Below are positions 34,457-41,945 of a stretch of DNA of 58,085 bases, piece by piece (the stretch's first letter is position 1; each line of letters opens with the position of its first letter). Position numbers and translations under genes: made by a program. This stretch comes from a virus: positions 1 through 58,085 of IMG/VR virus record IMGVR_UViG_3300037840_000047; one strand, given 5' to 3'. The notes beneath the pieces were generated by a model. It did no database searches. It was not told the DNA's origin and worked only from the letters and a program-made list of their open reading frames with translations.

Positions 34457-36699
34457 TGGCCGACCTCACTCCAGACCAAGCGATTGAGAAGCTGAAGGCG
34501 CTGCCCGAAGATAAGCAACGTGCAGTCCTGATGAAACTCTCGCCCGATGAGCGTAAGGGCATCCTTGGAAAACTGACCTCCACGCGGCCTCCTGTTGGCC
34601 AGCCACTACCGGGTTCTCCCAAGGGAACCGTGTACACCTTCCGGCAACCCAAGGAGTTCATGCAGCAAGCCTCCCAAGAATTAGGCGAGGCTACGATGGA
34701 GCAATTCGAGAAATCGGCTTCCAGTAAAACGCTTGCAGGACAACTGGGCCACGGGGCGCTCGCTACAATCCCCGCCATCGGTGAAGTCGCTACCAAGCTA
34801 GCAGCGGGTCTTATGGACTGGAGAACTGCCGCTGGCCTAATTATGAGCAAGGTGCATCCCGCGATTGGTGCTGCGTTCTTCGGTGCTCAAGGGGTTCGGG
34901 GTGCAAAAGAGGCTTACGACAAGATACAGAATGGCGATGTAACGCCTGAGAACGTGCAGAACTTCCTCTTGGGGCTTTCTACGGCTGCTGCGTCTGGAGC
35001 GGCTTCAGGCGCAGAGGGTGGGTTGAGCAAGGTAGGCTCACTGCGTCAAAAGGCATCCGCAATGATGGAAAAGGGTCGTCAGGGCGCTCAGATGGTTGCT
35101 GGAGCTACGCCAGAACGTACTACCGCCCCAATGGTAGAAGAATACAAAACGAAAAGCGCCGACGCCCAACAAAGACAGGTCGAAGAAAACCAGCAAACCG
35201 ATGCGGCGAATCGGCAAAAAGTTGAGCAATACCATGATGCCAAGCGGACGGCCTTTCAGAAAGGCGAGGAACAAAACGCAGAGCACGCCTTGTCGAAAGA
35301 AGAAATAACTCAAGCCAATTCTCAAGAGCAGGCAAGAGTCAGAGAGATCAACGATGCGGCACAGGGCCAGCAGGGACGGCGTTCGGAATTAGCTCAATCC
35401 ATAAAACAAGGCAGCCAGCAGCTCGGTGAGGGAATTAAGCATAAGGTTGCCGAGGTCCGAGCACAAGACAATGCAAACTATGCTGCCGTCAGGGAAAAGT
35501 TAGCTAGCGACGAGGGTGTACCGATGTCGGAGCTTGCCCAAGATGCCCGGACCGCAGAGGGAATGCTGAAGGGAACCACGGAGAACATTAAGCAGTTCCG
35601 GGAGCTCATTAAAAAGGCCCCTGAGTCGGAAGGTGTTGAGACCAGCGCTGGATTCGTAAAGCCCGGAGACCCGTTATTCGACCAGCTCCAGAGCGAAGGA
35701 GCTATTGATACAGGGGGAACTATACCTTTCGATGAGTTGCAGGGTTACTCCAGCGAAATCGGCATGAAGTTGGCAAAGGGTGGACTGCCGGGAGACGTTT
35801 ATCAAGCCCTAAAGTATCTCAAGGGAAAGATCGACGCTGCCAAAGTAACCATCGCGGAGCGAAACGGGGCAGGGACAGAACTGAAGAATGCAGACGCATT
35901 TCACTACAACTTTATGGATACGTTTTACGACAAGCCTAGCGCCGTAGCAGCCTCGCTGGATCGAGTCGGAAAATTAGACCCCGAATTCTACGCAGAGCCT
36001 TTTATTACGGGCAAGGCTGGGCAAACTGGCATAGCTAAACTTCAGAGATTCGACCCTAAACTGGCAGAGCTTGCAACGTCACTACGGAAATCGCATGAGG
36101 AATTCTCGGCCCTGCCGAAACAGGCGAAGACCGTGGCACCTAAACTGAAACCAGAACCATCTCCTCCATCGCCTATCGAACCACCGAAAAGGCCGGAACT
36201 TAAAGCGCCAAAGAAGATTGAGCAACCCGCCAAACTTACCATCGAAGACGTTAGAGGCAGGAAAGCGAAAGAAGTAAAGGCTTCCGCTAGGGAAATCGGT
36301 CGCCTCAGTCGGTACGATGCTGCAATCTTAGCTAGTTCCGCAGTCGGCCCCTTTCTTGGTCGCTGGGAAACCCTGCTCATTGACCCTGCATACTTGGTGG
36401 GCAGAAAGGCCATCGGAAGAATGCTAGATCGCCCTGCGGTCCAGCGCTGGCTTTCTGAACCTTCGCCAGAAGACATACGCATCCTCAACAGTTTGCCGCC
36501 TGAAGCCAAGACAGAAGTGCAGGGAGCGATTTCTGATTACGCTGCAAGTCACTCCATAAAAACCCTATCTCCAGAGGCTAGGCGCTTCCTTGGACAGCAG
36601 AACGTTGCCCGTATCCTAGCCGGAGCAGGGACGGGAGCCAACATCCCCCAAACCCCCGGAGAAGCCCGTGAGCGTATGAGGGCTGTCGCACCACAGTGA
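34456..36699 (+). CDS. large internal virion protein
   Basis: 747 residues, predominantly long charged helices. Residues 100-160 are more hydrophobic and Gly/Ala-rich, perhaps membrane-interacting; 230-300 are Gln/Glu/Arg-rich coil; 555-590 are Pro-rich. Near the C-terminus stands AsnIleProGlnThrProGlyGluAlaArg (nt 36640-36675), matching the preceding protein. Start by overlap of one base with the previous stop. Ejection-protein role inferred from size, position and composition. Confidence 0.5.
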   Translation: MADLTPDQAIEKLKALPEDKQRAVLMKLSPDERKGILGKLTSTRPPVGQPLPGSPKGTVYTFRQPKEFMQQASQELGEATMEQFEKSASSKTLAGQLGHGALATIPAIGEVATKLAAGLMDWRTAAGLIMSKVHPAIGAAFFGAQGVRGAKEAYDKIQNGDVTPENVQNFLLGLSTAAASGAASGAEGGLSKVGSLRQKASAMMEKGRQGAQMVAGATPERTTAPMVEEYKTKSADAQQRQVEENQQTDAANRQKVEQYHDAKRTAFQKGEEQNAEHALSKEEITQANSQEQARVREINDAAQGQQGRRSELAQSIKQGSQQLGEGIKHKVAEVRAQDNANYAAVREKLASDEGVPMSELAQDARTAEGMLKGTTENIKQFRELIKKAPESEGVETSAGFVKPGDPLFDQLQSEGAIDTGGTIPFDELQGYSSEIGMKLAKGGLPGDVYQALKYLKGKIDAAKVTIAERNGAGTELKNADAFHYNFMDTFYDKPSAVAASLDRVGKLDPEFYAEPFITGKAGQTGIAKLQRFDPKLAELATSLRKSHEEFSALPKQAKTVAPKLKPEPSPPSPIEPPKRPELKAPKKIEQPAKLTIEDVRGRKAKEVKASAREIGRLSRYDAAILASSAVGPFLGRWETLLIDPAYLVGRKAIGRMLDRPAVQRWLSEPSPEDIRILNSLPPEAKTEVQGAISDYAASHSIKTLSPEARRFLGQQNVARILAGAGTGANIPQTPGEARERMRAVAPQ

Positions 36700-37628
36700 A
36701 TCCCGAATCGCTCTCCTATTTCGAGACATGTCAGAGAAAAGGCTATTGGGGGCAATTCTGGGAGGCCCAGAGGCTTTCGGGTAAGGAAATGGCCGTCCGA
36801 GCCATCCGTGAGGCTGTAATCGCCCCAGAAGCTCAGGAAGCACCGTTTGGTGAGGTTGCTGGCAGCGCCGTACTCCAGTTGGCAGAGGATAGAGGTCTGG
36901 CCGTAGAGGGCAGGACCGTATACGCCGAAGTCATACATTATGCTGCCCTGAGCGATATTCTAGTTTCAGCCATCCGCAAGCCTAAAGACCGGCCATGGAT
37001 AGCGCCCCCAGAATTCCCTCCGGACTGCTTCCTTTCGTCAGACGGAAACTATCTCAGGCGCATCGTTCTAGTAAGCCACTGGACCGACAGCCGAAAGGAA
37101 AGCGAGGCACGTAGCTGGAAGTCCCTGGGTCTCATGGCGGAACACAACCTGCCCATGCAACTTGCAGTTCTCGTAATCGGGCAGAATAGGGCAGGGAAAC
37201 GACGTGGACCGTGGACCCAAGGCTACTTGCATCCTTCTAATCATCAACTTAGGTTCCGACGCAGAAAGGGTGGATTCCGCTCAGAGGGCAACCGCTTCAA
37301 GGAAACCTGGGAGCAAATTTACAGGGAGGACCATGCCGAAATCAGCAGAGAGACTTGGCTTCAGTCGATGCTTACCGACGATGTGTTGCCGGAGGTCTGC
37401 TTCTCCATAGAATTGCCCGTTCTTGAACCTCCTCATCGTCAAAGAATTCTTCAAATGGCGGAGCATAAATTAGATGCTCTGCACTCTCTGAAGGAGAAGC
37501 CGGATGCCCAACTATCGACGTGTGACTGGCCTGTAGCATGTCAGTTCAAGAAGTGCTGTCATGTTGAACCGGAGCGGGAGCCGTCTGAGAAACTTGGCTT
37601 TGTTCGCATCCAAACGTCTCAGGGCTGA
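36696..37628 (+). CDS. Cas4-like PD-(D/E)XK nuclease with Cys cluster
   Basis: 310 residues from GTG 36696, overlapping the previous stop. N-terminus SerTyrPheGluThrCysGlnArgLysGlyTyrTrp fits the first Cys plus Arg/Lys of RecB/Cas4-type nucleases, and the C-terminal ThrCysAspTrp ... CysGlnPheLysLysCysCys gives the other Cys of an iron-sulphur cluster. A conserved Gln/Lys region lies between. Role: recombination or DNA-end processing. The 3-prime 83 bases overlap, antisense, the glycosyltransferase at 37546. Confidence 0.65.
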   Translation: MNPESLSYFETCQRKGYWGQFWEAQRLSGKEMAVRAIREAVIAPEAQEAPFGEVAGSAVLQLAEDRGLAVEGRTVYAEVIHYAALSDILVSAIRKPKDRPWIAPPEFPPDCFLSSDGNYLRRIVLVSHWTDSRKESEARSWKSLGLMAEHNLPMQLAVLVIGQNRAGKRRGPWTQGYLHPSNHQLRFRRRKGGFRSEGNRFKETWEQIYREDHAEISRETWLQSMLTDDVLPEVCFSIELPVLEPPHRQRILQMAEHKLDALHSLKEKPDAQLSTCDWPVACQFKKCCHVEPEREPSEKLGFVRIQTSQG

Positions 37629-38319
37629 AAAGGGCTTCGTAATCTGCACCTCCGGCACTCACTCCCCACTTCTGTCTCAAGTACGCTCTATCCATGTTGG
37701 CCTGTGCCTCGATCTCCATGCGCTCCTCGGGAGAAGCTAGGCGGATGGTAGAACTGCGTTCATGGTAATACGGAACTGACGCTTTGCAAAGTCGCACGCC
37801 GCGACGATGAGCGCGGATATGGAAATCTTGGTCGCTGGAATAGTGTTTCATTCCTTCGTCAAATGGTCCGACCTGTTGCCAGCATTCGCGGGTGATCAGG
37901 AAGCAGGAGAAGTCGGGGTTGTAAGTGATCGGGTCAACCTCGGGCGTTTGCATCGCCTGTTCCATATTGTCCACCGCCACGCCGGTTACAAAGGGCAGGC
38001 GATACTTCTGGCTTGTTTCCAAAAGAATGCGGTAGGTCCACGGGGCAAGTACGGTGTCGTTGCCGATTACCAGAACGTGTTCAACACTGCCCCACTTCAT
38101 CAATTCAGACAAGCCTTGGTTCCACCCCCTACTGACACCAGCATTGTCTGGCGATGCGTCGAAAAGCGTAAGGTTGCCATTGGCCCAATCCACTGTGCCA
38201 TCCGTGGACCCATTATCAATGATCTGAGTGCAAGTGAAAACGTCTTGCTTTCGCGTCGATTCTAGGCACCGCTTCGTCAGTTCCAAGTTGTTGTGTGTAA
38301 GGATGAGTACCGGATTCAC
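37546..38319 (-). CDS. GT2-type glycosyltransferase
   Basis: 257 residues from GTG 38319 (AGGAGG site). N-terminus ValLeuIleLeuThrHisAsnAsnLeuGluLeuThrLys and the AspAsnGlySerThrAspGlyThr loop mark a GT-A family 2 enzyme; IleGlyAsnAspThrVal takes the place of the DxD. A later AspPheSerCysPheLeuIle strand and SerSerAspGlnAspPhe follow. Transfers a sugar from an NDP-sugar to an unknown acceptor. Last gene of the leftward cassette. Confidence 0.8.
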   Translation of the reverse strand: MNPVLILTHNNLELTKRCLESTRKQDVFTCTQIIDNGSTDGTVDWANGNLTLFDASPDNAGVSRGWNQGLSELMKWGSVEHVLVIGNDTVLAPWTYRILLETSQKYRLPFVTGVAVDNMEQAMQTPEVDPITYNPDFSCFLITRECWQQVGPFDEGMKHYSSDQDFHIRAHRRGVRLCKASVPYYHERSSTIRLASPEERMEIEAQANMDRAYLRQKWGVSAGGADYEALFSPETFGCEQSQVSQTAPAPVQHDSTS

Positions 38320-38843
38320 CGTACCGCCTCCTGAGCGAGAATCCACCAGTCCCTAGCCGCGTTCATTCCCGGAACGTTCCTCCAGTCAAACGGTTTGTAC
38401 TCGGCCCATGCAGGAATGGCATCGTAAAGGGCGTTTCGGAGCGAACTAGGGGTGTAATGCCACCTGTGTCTGTCAGTTTCAAGACCTTGGAAGGCTCCCA
38501 TTAGGTTTACCATGTAGATGTAGTCGTTAATCTTCCCTTCAAGCCAGTGAATCGCTAGAGCACGCACGTCAGGAATGAATATCAACAGAGAGCCACCCGG
38601 CTTGAGTAGCTGGTAGCACGGCTGAAACGGGAATTCTCCTAGCCCGAAATGTTCAACGATATGGTGACACACCACGTAGTCGGCATTGCCGTGGCCAAAC
38701 TTGCCGGGAAGGTCTTTAATGTCGCAGATCACGTCCGGAACTTGATCGGGAGGGCGGCTCACGATGTCTACGTTAACCCACTCAAAACCTTGCACCGACT
38801 CAAATCTTCGTTGGCCGCTGCCCAAGTTGTAACCAAGTTTCAT
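38316..38843 (-). CDS. SAM-dependent methyltransferase (type 11-like)
   Basis: 175 residues. AsnLeuGlySerGlyGlnArg (motif I), then AspIleLysAspLeuPro, HisHisIleValGluHisPhe and LeuLeuLysProGlyGlySerLeu show a class I Rossmann methyltransferase. The preference for an O-methyl or similar target on a glycan fits the neighbours. Overlaps both neighbours by 4 bases, so it is co-translated with the flanking glycosyltransferase genes. Confidence 0.8.
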   Translation of the reverse strand: MKLGYNLGSGQRRFESVQGFEWVNVDIVSRPPDQVPDVICDIKDLPGKFGHGNADYVVCHHIVEHFGLGEFPFQPCYQLLKPGGSLLIFIPDVRALAIHWLEGKINDYIYMVNLMGAFQGLETDRHRWHYTPSSLRNALYDAIPAWAEYKPFDWRNVPGMNAARDWWILAQEAVR

Positions 38844-39520
38844 CTGAACAATCTCCTGTACATCTCCTTTTGAGGGCCATCGTTACTAGGGTTGCCATTG
38901 AAGTGAAGCGAGCAGGGCACGATTCCGGTCTTGATGTTCTTCACGCGCTGCCCGAATACGTCGATAGGGTCACCGCCGCTCAAGCTCTGGAATATCTGCG
39001 AATCTGCATCGAGGGCGAAATCTAGTTCCCCGCGCATCTTGGCCCACATCCACCATGCCTGCGAATTGTCGGCTCCAGGATGAATGCCACGGTACTTGTC
39101 GAGCAAATGCTTGAGGCACAACTGCGTGTATTCCCATGTGCCGATGTACTGCCCTGCATTGATGTAGCCCAAGGGGACGAAGTATTCCACGATCTCAGGT
39201 TCAGGAGGCCAGCAGTACCGCTCAGTAGACATAACGAGATCAGACTTGAAGGCCGTGAACTTCTCCAGAATCTCTTTCTCGCCTGCCAGAAACAGCACAT
39301 CTCGGCAGTCTGTGATCAGAACGTAATCTGCCAACTTTGTGCGCTGCACCATTAACTCGTAGAGCCTCAGGACTTGGGCATCTGCCCCGTGAGGGATGAA
39401 GGGCCACTGAATACCGTAGAGTTCCACGTTTAAGCCGTTGGCCCTAGCACTTTGCACCATGAGTTCAGCAGGCTCGGCGGTTTGGTAGAAACACGGACTA
39501 AGGACGATGAGATCACTCAA
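38840..39520 (-). CDS. PLOD-like glycosyltransferase
   Basis: 226 residues from TTG 39520, preceded by GGAGAG; an ATG at 39628 would read inside the upstream gene. The core LeuIleThrAspCysArgAspValLeuPhe with SerThrGluArgTyrCysTrpPro, later AspSerGlnIlePheGlnSerLeu and SerLeuHisPheAsnGly, resembles the glycosyltransferase domain of procollagen glycosyltransferase/PLOD proteins. A second copy of this type is at 40170. Substrate unknown. Confidence 0.7.
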   Translation of the reverse strand: MSDLIVLSPCFYQTAEPAELMVQSARANGLNVELYGIQWPFIPHGADAQVLRLYELMVQRTKLADYVLITDCRDVLFLAGEKEILEKFTAFKSDLVMSTERYCWPPEPEIVEYFVPLGYINAGQYIGTWEYTQLCLKHLLDKYRGIHPGADNSQAWWMWAKMRGELDFALDADSQIFQSLSGGDPIDVFGQRVKNIKTGIVPCSLHFNGNPSNDGPQKEMYRRLFR

Positions 39521-40091
39521 GGGGTGCTCTCCAGACCGTCGTTCTCCCGGCACGGTCAAGCAGTGACCATCCTTGGCTTTGGACGTACTTGTCGATGCAG
39601 TAAGCCACGGGTTCACAATCGCTGTCATGGAAGGCAGCTATGCCTCCGGGGACGACGTGCGGGAGCCAGTGCCTACAGTCTGGCTCGATACCAGGTAGAT
39701 CGTGCCAGCCGTCGATATGTAGGAAGTGCACTGCCTGCGTCCACGGCAACTCTGCTTGCTCGCTGGTCATCTTGTGCAGGGTGAAAGGTATGTCATTGAA
39801 GTGCTCAAGAATCATGGCGACGAACGTTCCGGTTGCACGCGCCTGATCCCATGACCAGTTATCAACCAGGTGAACCCTGAGGGACAATGTGTGCTGTAAC
39901 TGAAGGTAGAGTGAGGCAGACCGTCCGCCGTACACCCCGATCTCTACCACTGTAGAGCCTTCGCGGAGTTCAACAAGACGCATTGCCAGAGCGCGTAATT
40001 CATTCGTGGTGTAGGTGCAGTTCTGGTGATCTTCTGTGCCCTGACCTTCGATCTTGGCGGCAAAGGCTACGAGTTCATCGACGCTTTTCAT
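39513..40091 (-). CDS. SAM-dependent methyltransferase (type 24-like)
   Basis: 192 residues from ATG 40091 (GTG 40094 possible). ValValGluIleGlyValTyrGlyGlyArgSerAla is a Rossmann motif I; LeuHisIleAspGlyTrpHis and ValValProGlyGlyIle follow. This is the pattern of Methyltransf_24/CmcI-type O-methyltransferases often found in glycan and antibiotic gene clusters. Tightly coupled with its neighbours. Confidence 0.75.
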   Translation of the reverse strand: MKSVDELVAFAAKIEGQGTEDHQNCTYTTNELRALAMRLVELREGSTVVEIGVYGGRSASLYLQLQHTLSLRVHLVDNWSWDQARATGTFVAMILEHFNDIPFTLHKMTSEQAELPWTQAVHFLHIDGWHDLPGIEPDCRHWLPHVVPGGIAAFHDSDCEPVAYCIDKYVQSQGWSLLDRAGRTTVWRAPLE

Positions 40092-40173
40092 CACACCCCC
40101 AGAACACCCAGCCGATGAGTAACCCGCCGCTGAAGCAGGCCAGATTAAACAACACTTCCTTGATTTCCGTCAT
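40075..40173 (-). CDS. 32-residue membrane peptide
   Basis: The ATG at 40173 overlaps the stop of the preceding glycosyltransferase gene (ATGA) and follows GGGAGGCGAG, a good ribosome site. A 20-residue hydrophobic helix (LeuPheAsnLeuAlaCysPheSerGlyGlyLeuLeuIleGlyTrp) is followed by a charged tail. A tiny membrane protein within the glycan cassette, function unknown; possibly a scaffold that brings enzymes to the membrane. Confidence 0.5.
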   Translation of the reverse strand: MTEIKEVLFNLACFSGGLLIGWVFWGCDEKRR

Positions 40174-40949
40174 CTCGCCTCCCACGGCGGTCTTTCGGTG
40201 TATCCGCACGCCTTCCAGAACGGCTCCAGCCTTTCCCACTTCCCGTACAAAGCATGGCTATAACCGCCGTTGAAGTGCAAGATGCAGGGGTATTGCCCCG
40301 TTAGTTTGTTATAAATCCGCTGGTCCCGTAACTCGATCATGTCACCGAACATCTCTCCGTGGTCGGGTTTCGACCCGGCATTCATAAAGATTGAGCACTC
40401 GGTATCCAGTTTTAATTCTCCCGGATGGTGACGGATGAACTCACACCACCAGCCCGGGTCATCGTCTGGGAGTTCGTTATGCTCGTAGTCATTCCCGAGT
40501 TTGTAATTGTCTTGCATCCACCCTAATGCATCTGCCAAAGCCTTCGCCTCGCACAGTTGGCCGGGGGTGCCAATGTATCGAAATGGCTTCGTCATGTCCC
40601 AAGGCAGCCCTTCGTACCATGCCGCATAAGTTCCGAACACGTCGCATTGGGCCGAGAGCATCAGCGGCGGAGCGCCGTAGGCGTTGTACTTCTCTGCGAT
40701 CTCATCAGGCCCACCAAGGAACCAAGCGTCTCTCGCATCGGTATACATAATGTGCGACGTAGGGCAGGAAAGCGCCTCCTCTCGGAGCTTGTATATCTTG
40801 AGATGAGTCCAGCCGTTATAGACCTCATTCATAGCGTAAGGCCGGACGCTAAGACCGTGCTTCGCGGCGCTGGTGTCCAACATCCAAATAGGCTCTCGCG
40901 TCTCGAAAGCACACGGCACGGCTACGGTAATATCTTTTCCTGAAATCAT
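40170..40949 (-). CDS. PLOD-like glycosyltransferase, second copy
   Basis: 259 residues. HisIleMetTyrThrAspAlaArgAspAlaTrpPhe (the DxD-containing strand), CysSerIlePheMetAsnAlaGly and CysIleLeuHisPheAsnGlyGly are matches to the product at 38840, though the two differ widely elsewhere. Probably a paralogue adding a different residue to the same product. Starts by ATGA overlap with the small basic gene upstream. Confidence 0.7.
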   Translation of the reverse strand: MISGKDITVAVPCAFETREPIWMLDTSAAKHGLSVRPYAMNEVYNGWTHLKIYKLREEALSCPTSHIMYTDARDAWFLGGPDEIAEKYNAYGAPPLMLSAQCDVFGTYAAWYEGLPWDMTKPFRYIGTPGQLCEAKALADALGWMQDNYKLGNDYEHNELPDDDPGWWCEFIRHHPGELKLDTECSIFMNAGSKPDHGEMFGDMIELRDQRIYNKLTGQYPCILHFNGGYSHALYGKWERLEPFWKACGYTERPPWEAR

Positions 40950-41113
40950 TGGAACAGCCCCAGTTTGGCGAACTCACGAGCCGTTAGCTCTGCGGCACCC
41001 TTGTCCAAGCCAGAAATCAACTTCCTTCGGTTTTCGGTTTGTTTTTTACAGAGAGATAGATATTTACTGCGCGCTTTGATACGAGCCTTCTTCGCCTTCC
41101 CTTTTCTACTCAC
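40946..41113 (-). CDS. 55-residue basic protein
   Basis: GTG 41113 lies inside the end of the upstream gene and the stop overlaps the next ATG (ATGA). The first half is Lys/Arg-rich with SerArgLysGlyLysAlaLysLys; the second is a helical stretch ending LeuGlyLeuPheGln. Fifth of the tiny basic proteins in this genome, here inside the leftward cassette. Confidence 0.5.
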   Translation of the reverse strand: MSRKGKAKKARIKARSKYLSLCKKQTENRRKLISGLDKGAAELTAREFAKLGLFQ

Positions 41114-41774
41114 AAATCACCCCCGGAGGACACTGTTGCTTAACCAATTCGTATCCCGGTATCTTCTGCCCAAAACTGTTTGTGATGCCCGTATTGACTA
41201 CCAAGGCCGGAGAGACTACGCCTAGCTTGTAGCCATCGGCCTTGAGTTTGTTCGTGAAATCGACATCTTCTGATTGGCAGACCTTGCCGGGAGGAGTCTG
41301 ACAAAAGGGGCCGTACTTATCCCAAGTCTCCCAAGACATCAGCATGGACTGGAGGGCCAAAGCGTTGACTTCCCGCACTTCGTATGCACCGTACACGGGC
41401 ACCGATGCCCCCGGCTGGTGATAGGGATGGTTGTATGCCCCGATTGCGCGATAACCGAAGTCGTAAGCCTTCTCGTAGCACTTGATTAGGATTGGCAGCC
41501 ACGTCGGGTAAAAGTACACGTCGTTGTCGGAAAGGTATAGGTAGTCTCCGCGCCCGTGGCGCAATTCACTTTCTCTAATGACCTGATTCCTAGCGGCTCC
41601 TGTTCCCTTGGATACCGTGTTCCTGATGGCGCTCTCGTCCATATAGTACGGTTCAGATGCATCGTCCAGAATGGTCACGTGGCGACTCTCGGGAGTGATC
41701 GAAGATCGCAGGGAGTCGATTGCCTGCTGCGTTAACCTGCGCCGGTTTCGCACCAGCATTGTGATATTAACCAC
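41106..41774 (-). CDS. GT2-type glycosyltransferase
   Basis: 222 residues from GTG 41774 with a GAGAGG site. IleThrMetLeuValArgAsn, then IleLeuAspAspAlaSer, then LeuTyrLeuSerAspAsnAspValTyrPhe (DxD) show a family 2 fold. SerGluAspValAspPheThr fits the ED-type acceptor loop. Sugar donor and acceptor are unknown. Confidence 0.8.
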   Translation of the reverse strand: MVNITMLVRNRRRLTQQAIDSLRSSITPESRHVTILDDASEPYYMDESAIRNTVSKGTGAARNQVIRESELRHGRGDYLYLSDNDVYFYPTWLPILIKCYEKAYDFGYRAIGAYNHPYHQPGASVPVYGAYEVREVNALALQSMLMSWETWDKYGPFCQTPPGKVCQSEDVDFTNKLKADGYKLGVVSPALVVNTGITNSFGQKIPGYELVKQQCPPGVICE

Positions 41775-41783
41775 GGGAACCTC

Positions 41784-41945
41784 TCATCGCGCCGGTATTT
41801 CGATTACGTTGTGTTTCCAGAAGTTCCACCAACGTCGCCCCTCGCAGGTGTATTGGTAGAAGAAATTGTAATCAAGTGGGTTATCCATCCCCATCCACAA
41901 CCGCCTACACCGAGTTAGAAGTAATCCACATTTGCAAGTTTTCAC
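41784..41945 (-). CDS. 53-residue Cys-containing protein
   Basis: GTG 41945 follows AAGGAG at 7 bases and overlaps the previous stop (GTGA). N-terminus LysThrCysLysCysGly gives a CxCG pair, with two later Cys and several Trp/Arg: a zinc-ribbon-like miniature protein. Being between the radical-SAM gene and a glycosyltransferase gene, it might assist one of them. No family recognised. Confidence 0.5.
   Translation of the reverse strand: MKTCKCGLLLTRCRRLWMGMDNPLDYNFFYQYTCEGRRWWNFWKHNVIEIPAR

Noticed and set aside
36696-37628. CRISPR-associated Cas4
   Set aside because: Cas4-like fold only; no repeats, Cas1 or Cas2 nearby, and phages often carry such nucleases for recombination.
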